A stretch of 64,000 nt of DNA, taken from the NCBI GenBank assembly GCA_963693285.1, contig OY848917.1, positions 11,036,192 to 11,100,191 of the forward strand. Reading direction: 5' to 3'. Below, piece after piece: positions 51,119 through 62,843 of the stretch. The notes under the pieces are model-generated. The model searched no databases. It saw only the letters and a list, made by a program, of their open reading frames with translations, and was not told the origin of the DNA. A program made the translations under genes and the position numbers. Position 1 is the first letter of the stretch, and each line of letters opens with the position of its first letter. Source of the stretch: Xestospongia muta. Taxonomy: Eukaryota > Porifera > Demospongiae > Haplosclerida > Petrosiidae.

Positions 51119-53100
51119 ATCTTTTTTAAATTTAATAAAGCTCTAAATAGTTTATTTTTAAGTTTTAACCTATTTAGACTACTTTATTAGTATATTTAAG
51201 ACTGATAAACTTACTAAACTCTTTCAATCAGCTTATTTAACCAGTTTTCACAGTTAATTTCTGACATTTTTAACTTTCAAAAAGCTCTAAATAGTTTATT
51301 TTAGAGTTTTAACCTATTTAGACTACTTTATTGGTATATTTAAGACAGATAAACTTACTAACCTCTTTCGATCAGCTTATTTAACCAGTTTTCATAGTTA
51401 ATTTATAATCTTTTTTAAATTTCAAAAAGCTCTAAACAGACAATTTTTAAGTTTTAACCTATTTACACTACTTTATCAGTATATTTAAGACAGATAAAGT
51501 TACTAAACTCTTTTTATCTGCTTATTTAACCATTTTTCATAATTAATTTCTAATCTTTTTTAAATTTCCAAAAGCTCTAAACAGTCAATTTTTAAGTTTT
51601 AACCTATTTAGACTACTTTATTAGTATATTTAAGACAGATGAACTTACTAAACTCTTTCAATCAGCTTATTTAACCAGTTTTCACAGTTAATTTCTGACA
51701 TTTTTAACTTTCAAAAAGCTCTAAATAGTTTATTTTAGAGTTTAAACCTATTTTGACTACTTTATTGGTATATTTAAGACAGACAAACTTACTAAACTCA
51801 TTTGCTCTGCTTATGTAACCAGTTTTCAATGTTAATTTCTAATCTTTTTTAACTTTCAAAAAGCTCTAAATAGTTTATTTTAAAGTTTTAACCTATTTAG
51901 ACTACTTTATTGGTATATTTAAGACAGACAAACTTATTAAACATTTTGGATCAGCTTATTTAACCAGTTTTCGTAGTTAATTTCTAATCTTTTTTAACTT
52001 TCAAAAATCTCTAAAGAGTTTATTTTAGAGTTTTAACCTATTTAGACTACTTTATTAATATATTTAAGACAGATAAACTTACTAAACTCTTTCCATGAGC
52101 TTATTTAACCAGTTTTCATAGTTAATTTCTAATCTTTTTTAAATTTAATAAAGCTCTAAACAGTCAATTTTTAAGTTTTAACCTATTTAGACTACTTTAT
52201 TAGTATATTTAAGACTGATAAACTTACTAAACTCTTTCCATCAGCTTATTTAACCAGTTTTCACAGTTAATTTCTGACATTTTTAACTTTCAAAAAGCTC
52301 TAAATAGTTTATTTTAGAGTTTTAACCTATTTAGACTACTTTATTGGTATATTTAAGACAGATAAACTTACTAACCTCTTTCGATCAGCTTATTTAACGA
52401 GTTTTCATAGTTAATTTATAATCTTTTTTAAATTTCAAAAAGCTCTAAACAGACAATTTTTAAGTTTTAACCTATTTACACTACTTTATCAGTATATTTA
52501 AGACAGATAAAGTTACTAAACTCTTTTTATCTGCTTATTTAACCATTTTTCATAATTAATTTCTAATCTTTTTTAAATTTCCAAAAGCTCTAAACAGTCA
52601 ATTTTTAAGTTTTAACCTATTTAGACTACTTTAATAGTATATTTAAGACAGATGAACTTACTAAACTCTTTCAATCAGCTTATTTAACCAGTTTTCACAG
52701 TTAATTTCTGACATTTTTAACTTTCAAAAAGCTCTAAATAGTTTATTTTAGAGTTTAAACCTATTTTGACTACTTTATTGGTATATTTAAGACAGACAAA
52801 CTTACTAAACTCATTTGCTCTGCTTATGTAACCAGTTTTCAATGTTAATTTCTAATCTTTTTTAACTTTCAAAAAGCTCTAAATAGTTTATTTTAGAGTT
52901 TTAACCTATTTAGACTACTTTATTGGTATATTTAAGACAGACAAACTTATTAAACTTTTTGGATCAGCTTATTTAACCAGTTTTCGTAGTTAATTTCTAA
53001 TCTTTTTTAACTTTCAAAAATCTCTAAAGAGTTTATTTTAGAGTTTTAACCTATTTAGACTACTTTATTAGTATATTTAACACAGATAAACTTACTAATC
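51100..53100. repeat. 7-mer HOR, 1,013 bp, two copies
   Basis: TTTCTGACATTTTTAAC monomers lie with their CTGACA at 51,261, 51,695, 52,274 and 52,708. The first and third, and the second and fourth, are each 1,013 bp apart, so a seven-monomer unit is present twice. Other shared forms are ACACTACTTTATCAG with GATAAAGTTAC, CATTTGCTCTGCTTATGTAAC and CTTTTTGGATCAGC. The two copies are nearly identical. A third partial copy occurs at the right end of the window. Confidence 0.88.
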
Positions 53101-56100
53101 TCTTTAGATCAGCTTATTTAACCAGTATTCTTACTTAATTTCTAATCTCTTTTAACTTTCAAAAAGCTCTAAAAAGTAATTTTTAAGTCTTAACCTCTTT
53201 AGACTACTTTATTAGTATATTTAGGACAGATAAACTTATTAAACTCTTTCCATCAGCTTATTTAACCAGTTTTCATAGTTAATTTCTGATCTTTTTTAAT
53301 TTTCAAAAAGCTCTAAACAGTTTATTTCAGAGTTTTAAGCTATTTAGACTACTTTATTGGTATATTTAAGACAGACAAACTTACTAAACTCATTAGCTCT
53401 GCTTATTTAACCAGTTTTCATAGTTAATTTCTAATCATTTTTAACTTTCAAAAAGCTCTAAAAAGTTTATTTTAGAGTTTTAACCTATTTAGACTACTTT
53501 ATTGGTATATTTAAGACCAACAAACTTACTAAACTCTTTCGATCAGCTTATTTAACCAGTTTTCATAGTTAATTTCAAAACTATTTTAACATTCAAAAAG
53601 GTCTAAACTGTTGTTATTTTAGAGTTTTAACCTATTTAGACTACTTTATTAGTATATTTAAGACAGATAAACTTACTAAACTCTTTACATGAGCTTATTT
53701 AACCAGTTTTCTTAGTTAATTTCTAATCCTTTTTAACTTTCAAAAAGCTCTAAACAGTAAATTTTATAGATTTAATCTATTTAGACTACTTTCTTAGTAT
53801 ATTTAAGACAGATAAACTTACTAAACTCTTTCGATCAGCTTATTTAACCAGTTTTCACAGTTAATTTCTAATCTTTTTTAACTTTCAAAAAGCTCTAAAC
53901 AGTTTATTTTTGAGTTTTAACCTATTTAGACTACTTTATTAGTATATTTAAGGCAGATAAACTTACTGAACTCTTTCGATCAGCTTATTTAACCATTTTT
54001 CATAGTTAACTTATAATCTTTTTTAACTTTCAAAAAGCTCTAAACAGTTTATTTTAGAGTTTTAACCAATTTAGACTACTTTATTAGTATATTTAAGAGA
54101 GATAAACTTACTAAACTCTTTAGATCTGCTTATTTAACCAGTTTTCAAAGTTGATTTCTTAACCTTTTTAACTCTCAAAAAGCTCTAAACAGTCGATTTT
54201 TAAATTTTAACCTATTTAGACTACTTTATTAGTAATTTTAAGACAGATAAACTTACTAAACTCTTTAGATCAGCTTATTTAACCAGTTTTCATAGTTAAT
54301 TTCTAATCTTTCTTAAAATTCAAAAAGCTCTAAACAGTCAATTTTTAAGTTTTAACCTATTTAGTCTACTATATTAGTATATTTAAGATAGTTAAACTTA
54401 CTATACTCTTTAGATCAACTTATTTAACCAGTTTTCATAGTTAATTTCTAATCTTTTTTAACTTTCAAAAAGCTCTAAACAGTTATTTTAGAGTTCTAAC
54501 TATTTAGACTTCTTTATTGCAATATTTAAGACATACAAATTTACTAAACTCATTAGATCTGCTTATTTAACCAGTTTTCATAGTTAATTTCTATTCTTTT
54601 TTAACTTTCAAAAAGCTCTAAACAGTTTATTTTAGATTTTTAACCTATTTAGCCTGCTTTATTAGTATATTTAAGACAGATAAACTTACTAAACTCTTTC
54701 GATCAGCTTATTTAACCAGTTTTCATAGTTAATTTCTAATCTTTTTTAAATTTCAAAAAGCTCTAAACAGTCAATTTGTAAGTTTTAACCTGTTTACACT
54801 ACTTTATCAGTATATTTAAGACAGATAAACTTACTAAACTCTTTTTATCTGCTTATTTAACCACTTTTCATAGTTAATTTCTAATCTTCTTTAACTTTCC
54901 AAAACTCTAAACAGTCAATTTTTAAGTTTTAACCTATTTAGACTACTTTATTAGTTTATTCAAGACAGATAAACCTATTAAACACTTTCAATCAGCTTAT
55001 TTAACCAGTTTCATAGTTAATTTCTGATCTTTTTTAACTTTCAAAAAGCTGTAAACAGTTTAATTCAGAGTTTTAACCTATTTAGACTACTTTATTGGTA
55101 TATTTAAGAGAGACAAACTTACCAAACTCATTAGCTCTGTTTATTTAACCAGTTTTCATAGTTAATTTCTAATCATTTTTAATTTTAAAAAAGCTCTAAA
55201 CAGTTTATTTTAGAGTTTTAACCTAGTTAGACCACTTTATGGGTATATTTAAGACAGACAAACTTACTAAACTCTTTAGATCAGCTTATTTAACACGTTT
55301 TCATAGTTAATTTCTGACCTTTTTAACTTTCAAAAAGCTCTAAATAGTTTATTTTAGAGTTTTAACCTATTTAGACTACTTTATTGGTATATTTAAGACA
55401 GACAAACTTACTAAACTCATTAGCTCTGCTTATGTAAGCAGTTTTCAATGTTAATTTCTAATCTTTTTTAACTTTCAAAAAGCTCTATATAGTTTTTTTT
55501 AGAGTTTTAACCTAGTTAGACTACTTTATTAGTATATTTAAGACAGATAAACTTACTACAGTCTTTAGATCAGCTTATTTAACCAGTTTTCACAGTTAAT
55601 TTCTATTCTTTTTTAACTTTCAAAAATCTGTAAACAGTTTATTTTAGATTTTTAACCTATTTAGCCTGCTTTATTAGTATATTTAAGACAGATAAACTTA
55701 CTAAACTCTTTCGATCAGCTTATTTAACCAGTTTTCATAGTTAATTTCTAATCTTTTTTAAATTTCAAAAAGCTCTAAACAGTCAATTTGTAAGTTTTAA
55801 CCTATTTAGACTACTTTATTAGTTTATTTAAGACAGATAAACCTATTAAACACTTTCAATCAGCTTATTTAACCAGTTTCATAGTTAATTTCTGATCTTT
55901 TTTAACTTTCAAAAAGCTCTAAACAGTTTAATTCAGAGTTTTAACCTATTTAGACTACTTTATTGGTATATTTAAGAGAGACAAACTTACCAAACTCATT
56001 AGCTCTGTTTATTTAACCAGTTTTCATAGTTAATTTCTAATCATTTTTAATTTTAAAAAAGCTCTAAACAGTTTATTTTAGAGTTTTAACCTAGTTAGAC

Positions 56101-58650
56101 TACTTTATGGGTATATTTAAGACAGACAAACTTACTAAACTCTTTAGATCAGCTTATTTAACACGTTTTCATAGTTAATTTCTAATCTTTTTAAACTTTC
56201 AAAAAGCTCTATATAGTTTTTTTTAGAGTTTTAACCTATTTAGACTACTTTATTAGTATATTTAAGACAGATAAACTTACTACAGTCTTTAGATCAGCTT
56301 ACTTAACCAGTTTTCACAGTCAATTTCTAATCTTTTTTAACTTTCAAAAATCTGTAAACAGTTTATTTTAGAGTTTTCACCTATTTAGACTACTTTATTG
56401 GTATATTTAAGACAGACAAACTTACTAAACTCTTTCGATCAGCTTATTTAACCATTTTTCATAGTTAATTTCTAATCTTTTTTAACTTTCAAAAAGCTCT
56501 AAAAAGTCAATTTTTAAGTATTAACCTCTTTAGACTACTTTATTAGTATATTTAGGACAGATAAACTTACTAAACTCTTTCCATCAGCTTATTTAACCAG
56601 TTTTCATAGTTAATTTCTGATCTTTTTTAACTTTCAAAAAGCTCTAAACAGTTTAATTCAGAGTTTTAACCTATTTAGACTACTTTATTGGTATATTTAA
56701 GACAGACAAACTTACTAAACTCATTAGCTCTACTTGTTTAACCAGTTTTCATAGTTAATTTCTAATCATTTTTAACTTTAAAAAAGCTCTAAACAGTTTA
56801 TTTTAGAGTTTTAACCTAGTTAGACTACTTTATTGGTATATTTAAGGTAGACAAACTTACTAAACTCTTTCGATCAGCTTATTTAACCAGTTTTCATAGT
56901 TAATTTCAAAACTATTTTAACATTCAGAAAGCTCTAAACTGATGTTATTTTAGAGTTTTAACCTATTTAGACTACTTTATTAGTATATTTAAGAGAGATA
57001 AACTTACTAAACTCTTTCGATCAGCTTATTTAACCAGTTTTCATAGTTAACTTATAATCTTTTTTAACTTTCAAAAAGCTCTAAACAGTTTATTTTAGAG
57101 TTTTAACCAATTTAGACTACTTTATTAGTATATTTAAGAGAGATAAACTTACTAAACTCTTTAGATCTGCTTATTTAACCAGTTTTCAAAGTTGATTTCT
57201 TAACCTTTTTAACTCTCAAAAAGCTCTAAACAGTCGATTTTTAAATTTTAACCTATTTAGACTACTTTATTAGTAATTTTAAGACAGATAAACTTACTAA
57301 ACTCTTTAGATCAGCTTATTTAACCAGTTTTCATAGTTAATTTCTAATTATTCTTAAAATTCAAAACGCTCTAAACAGTCAATTTTTAAGTTTTAACCTA
57401 TTTAGTCTACTTTATTAGTATATTTAAGATAGTTAAACTTACTATACTCTTTAGATCAACTTATTTAACCAGTTTTCATAGTTAATTTCTAATCTTTTTT
57501 AACTTTCAAAAAGCTCTAAACAGTTATTTTAGAGTTTTAACTATTTAGACTTCTTTATTGGAATATTTAAGACATACAAATTTACTAAACTCATTAGATC
57601 TGCTTATTTAACCAGTTTTCATAGTTAATTTCTATTCTTTTTTAACTTTCAAAAAGCTCTAAACAGTTTATTTTAGATTTTTAACCTATTTAGCCTGCTT
57701 TATTAGTATATTTAAGACAGATAAACTTACTAAACTCTTTCGATCAGCTTATTTAACCAGTTTTCATAGTTAATTTCTAATCTTTTTTAAATTTCAAAAA
57801 GCTCTAAACAGTCAATTTGTAAGTTTTAACCTATTTACACTACTTTATCAGTATATTTAAGACAGATAAAGTTACTAAACTCTTTTAATCTGCTTATTTA
57901 ACCACTTTTCATAGTTAATTTCTAATCTTCTTTAACTTTCCAAAACTCTAAACAGTCAATTTTTAAGTTTTAACCTATTTAGACTACTTTATTAGTTTAT
58001 TCAAGACAGATAAACCTATTAAACACTTTCAATCAGCTTATTTAACCAGTTTCATAGTTAATTTCTGATCTTTTTTAACTTTCAAAAAGCTCTAAACAGT
58101 TTAATTCAGAGTTTTAACCTAATTAGACTACTTTATGGGTATATTTAAGACAGACAAACTTACTAAACTCTTTAGCTCTGTTTATTTAACCAGTTTTCAT
58201 AGTTAATTTCTAATCATTTTTAATTTTAAAAAAGCTCTAAACAGTTTATTTTAGAGTTTTAACCTATTTAGACTACTTTATTAGTATATTTAAGACAGAT
58301 AAACTTACTACAGTCTTTAGATCAGCTTATTTAACCAGTTTTCACAGTTAATTTCTAATCTTTTTTAACTTTCAAAAATCTGTAAACAGTTTATTTTAAA
58401 TTTTTAACCTATTTAGCCTGCTTTATTAGTATATTTAAGATGGATAAACTTACTAAACTCTTTAGATCACCTTATTTAACCAGTTTTCACAGTTAATTTC
58501 TAATCTTTTTTAACTTTCAAAAAGCTCTAAACACTTTATTTTAGAGTTTTAACCTATTTAGACTACTTTATTAGTATATTTAAGACAGATAAACTTACTA
58601 AACTCTTTAGATCAGCTTATTTAACCAGTTTTCACAGTTAATTTCTAATA
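53100..58650. repeat. 21-mer HOR region, offset 3,041 bp
   Basis: Rare monomers recur at +3,041 bp: TTGATTTCTTAACC (54,151 and 57,192) and AGCCTGCTTTATTAG (54,651 and 57,692). An internal 7-monomer repeat is visible too, with AGCCTGC at 54,651 and 55,663 (1,012 bp). Left of 54 kb the offset is 3,331 bp (TTTCAAAACTATTTTAAC at 53,574 and 56,905), so two monomers present in the first copy are missing from the second. Common forms are ATTGGTATATTTAAGACAGAC, CAATTTTTAAG and GTTTCATAGTTAATTTCTGATC. From ~58,440 left-zone-like monomers with TTCACAG appear just before the 4.19-kb block. Confidence 0.82.
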
Positions 58651-58655
58651 TTTTT

Positions 58656-61600
58656 TAACTTTCAAAAAGCTCTAAACTCTTTATTTTAGTCTTTTAACCT
58701 ATTTAGACTACTTTATTAGTATATTTAAGACAGATGAACTTACTAAACTCTTTCGATCAGCTTATTTAAACAGTTTTCATAGTTAATTTATAATCTTTTT
58801 TAACTTTCAAAAAGCTCTAAACGGTTTATTTTAGATTTTTAACCTATTTAGACTACTTTATTAATATATTTAAGACAGATAAACTTACTCAACTCTTCAT
58901 ATCTGCTTACGTAACCAGTTTTCATAGTTAATTTCTAATTTTTTTTAACTTTCAAAAAGCTCCAAACAGTTTATTTGTAAGATTTAAGCTATCTAGACTA
59001 CTTTATTAGTATATTTAAGACAGATAAACTTACTAAACTCTTTCAATCAGCTTATTTATCAAGTTTTCTTAGTTAATTTCTAATCATTTTTAACTTTCAA
59101 AAAGCTCTAAACTCTTTATTTTAGAGTTTTTACCCATTTAGACTAGTTTATTAGTATATTTAAGACAGATAAACTTACTAAACTCTTTCGATCAGCTTAT
59201 TTAACCAGTTTTCATAGTTAATTTCTAATCTTTTTAGCTTTGAAAATGCTCGTAATACTTTATTTTAGTGTTTTAACCTATTTAGACTACTTTATTAGTA
59301 TCTTTAAGCCAAGTAAACTTACTAAACTCTTTCGATCAGCTTATTTAACCAGTTTTCACAGTTAATTTCTAATCTTTTTAACTTTCATAAATCTCTAAAA
59401 GTTTCTTTGAAAGTTTTAACCTATTTAGACTACTTTATTAGTATATTTAAGACACAGAAACTTACTAAACTCTTCATATTAGCTTATTTAACCAGTTTTC
59501 ATACTTAATTTTTAACAATTTTTTACTTTTAATAAGCTCTAAACAGTTTATTTTAGAGTTTTAACCTATTTAAACAAGTTTATTAGTATATTTAAGACAG
59601 ACAAACTTACTAAACTCTTTCGATCAGCTTATTTAACCAGTTTTCATAGATAATTTCTAATCTTTTTTAACTTTCAGAAAGCTCTAAACAGATTATTTTT
59701 AATTTTTAACCTATTTAGCCTACTTTATTAGTATATATAAGACAGATAAACTTAATGAACTCTTTCGATCAGCTTATTTATCCAGTTTTCACAGTTAATT
59801 TCTAATCTTTTTTAACTTTCAAAAAGCTCTAATCAGTTCATTTTAGTGTTTTAAACTATTTAAACTACTTTATTAGTATCTTTAAGACAGATAAACTTAC
59901 TAAACTCTCCAGATCTGCTTATTTAACAAGTTTTCATAGTTAATTTCTAATCTTTTTTAATTTTCAAAAAGCTCTAAACAGTTTATTTTAGAGTTTTAAA
60001 CTATTAAGACTACTTTATTAGTAATTTTAAGACAGATAAACTTACTAAACTCTTTAGATCTGCTTATTTAACCAGTTTTCATAGTTAATTTCTAATTTTT
60101 TTTAACTTTCAAAAAGCTCTAAACAGTTTATTTTAGATTTTTAACCTATTTATACCTCTTTATTAGTATATTTAAGACAGATAAACTTACTAAACTCTTT
60201 TGATTAGCTTATTTAACCAGTTTTCATAGTTAATTTCTAATCTTTTTTAACGTTCAAAAAGCCCTTTATAGTTTATGTTAGATTTTTAACCTATTTAGAC
60301 TACTTTATTAGTATCTTCAAGACAGATAAACTTACTAAAGTCTTTAGATCTGCATATTTAACCAGTTTTCGTAGTTAATTTCTAATCTTTTTTAACTTTC
60401 AAAAAGCTCTAAACTGTTTATTTTAGAGTTTTAACCTATTTAGAATACTTTATTAGTATGTTTAAGACAGATAAACTTACTAAACTTTTTCGATCAGCTT
60501 ATTTAACCAGTTTTCATAGTTTATTTCTTATCTTTTTTAACATTCAAAAAGCTCTAAAAAGTTTATTTTAGAGTTTTAACCTATTTAGACTACTTTATTA
60601 GTATATTTAAGACAGATAAACTTACTAAACTCTTTAGATCAGCTTATTTAACCAGTTTTCATAGTTAATTTCTAATCTTTTTTATCTTTCAAAAAGCTCT
60701 AAACAGTTTATTTTAGAGTTTTAACCTATTTAGACTGCTTTATTAGAATCTTTAAGACAGATCAACTTACTAAACTCTATAGATCTGCTTATTTAACCAG
60801 TTTTCATTGATAATTTGTAATCATTTTTAAGTTTCAAAAAGGTCTAAACAGTCGATTTTTACGTTTTAACCTATTCAGACTACTTTATTAGTATATTTAA
60901 GAGAGATAAACTTACTAAACTCTTTAGATCAGCTTATTTAACCATTTTTCATAGTTAATTTCTCGTTTTTTTTAAATTTTAAAAAGCTCTAAACAGTCAA
61001 TTTTAAAGTTTTAACCTATTTGGACTACTTTATTAGTATATTTAAGACATATAAACTTACTAAACTCTTTCCATCAGCTTATTTAACCAGTTTTCATAGT
61101 TAATTTCTAATCTTTTTTAAATTTCAAAAAGCTCTAAACAGTCAATTTTTAATTTTTAACCTATATAGACTACTTTATTAGTATATTTAAAAATGATAAA
61201 CTTATAAACTCTTTTTATCTGCTTATTTAACCAGTTTTCATAGTTAATTTCTAATCTTTTTTAACCTTCAAAAAGCTCTAAACAGTAATTTTTAAGTTTT
61301 AACCTATTTAGAATACTTTATTAGTATATTTAAGACAGATAAACTTACTAAACGCTTTCGATCAGCTTATTTAACCAGTTTTCATAGTTAATTTCTAATC
61401 TTTTTTAACTTTCATAAAACTCTAAACAGTTTATTTTAGAGTTTTAACCTATTTAGACTACTTTATTGGTATATTTAAGACAGACAAACTTACTAATCTC
61501 TTTCGATCAGCTTATTATCCAGTTTTCATAGTTAATTTCTAATGTTTTTTAACTTTCAAAAAGCTCTAAACAGTTTATTTTAGATTTTTAACCTATTTAG

Positions 61601-62843
61601 CCTGCTTTATTAGTATATTTAAGACAGATAAACTTACTAAACTCTTTCCATCGGCTTATTTAACCAGTTTTCATAGTTAATTTCTAATCTTTTTTAACTT
61701 TCCAGAAGCTCTAAACAGTCAATTTTTAAGTTTTAACCTATTTAGACTACTTTATTAGTATATTTAAGAGATATAAACTTACTAAACTCTTTAGATTAGC
61801 TTATTTAACCAGTTTTTATAGTTAATTTCTAATCTTTTTTAAATTTCAAAAAGCTCTAAACAGTCAATTTTTAAGTTTTAACATATTTAGAATACTTTAT
61901 TAGTATATTTAAGACAGATAAACTTACTAAACTCTTTCGATCAGCTTATTTAACCAGTTTTCATAGTTAATTTCTAATATTTTTTAACTTTCAAAAAGCT
62001 CTAAACAGACAATTTTTAATTTTTAACCTATATAGACTACTTTATTAGTATATTTAAAAAAGATAAACTTATAAACTCTTTTTATCTGCTTATTTAACCT
62101 TTTTTCATAGTTAATTTCTAATCTTTTTTAACCTTCAAAAAGCTCTAAACAGTCAATTTTTAAGTTTTAACCTATTTAGACTACTTTATTCGTATATTTA
62201 AGACAGACAGACTTAGTAAACTCTTTCGATCAGCTTATTTAACCAGTTTTCATAGTTAATTTCTAATCTTTTTTGACTTTCAAAAAGCTTTTATAGTTGT
62301 GTTAGAGTTTTAATCAATTTAGACTACTTTATTAGTATCTTTAAAACAGATAAACTTACTAAACTCTTTAGATCTGCATATTTAGCCATTTTTCATAGTT
62401 AATTTCTAATCTTTTTTAACTTTCAAAAAGCTCTAAACTGTTTATTTAGAGTTTTAACCTATTTAGACTACTTTATTAGTATATTTAAGACAGATAAACT
62501 TACTAAACTCTTTTGATCAGCTTATTTAACCAGTTTTCGTAGTTAATTTCTAATGTTTTTTAACATTCAAAAAGCACTAAAAAGTTTATTTTAGAGTTTT
62601 AACCTATTTAGATTACTTTATTAGTATATTTAAGACAGATAAACTTACTAAACTCTTTAGATCAGCTTATTTAACCAGTTTTCATAGTTAATTTCTAATC
62701 TTTTTTATCTTTCAAAAAGCTCTAAACAGTTTATTTTAGAGTTTTAACCTATTTAGACTACTTTATTAGTATATTTAAGACAGATAAACTTACTAAACTC
62801 TTTTGATCAGCTTATTTAACCAGTTTTCATAGTTAATTTCTAA
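58656..62843. repeat. 29-monomer duplicated block, copy 2
   Basis: This is the partner of 46,930-51,118 at +11,726 bp. Differences noticed by eye include CTTAG for CATAG near 59,066, TTAGCTTTG for TTAACTTTG near 59,235, TTTTTTACTTTT for TTTTTAATTTTT near 59,520, CCATCGG for CCAACGG near 61,650, and TTTATTTAGAG for TTTATTTTAGAG near 62,440. At ~61,976-62,100 one monomer is replaced by a different variant (see findings). The copies part where this one reads CTTTTATAACATTC and copy 1 reads CTTTTTTAAATTTAATAAAG. Confidence 0.92.
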
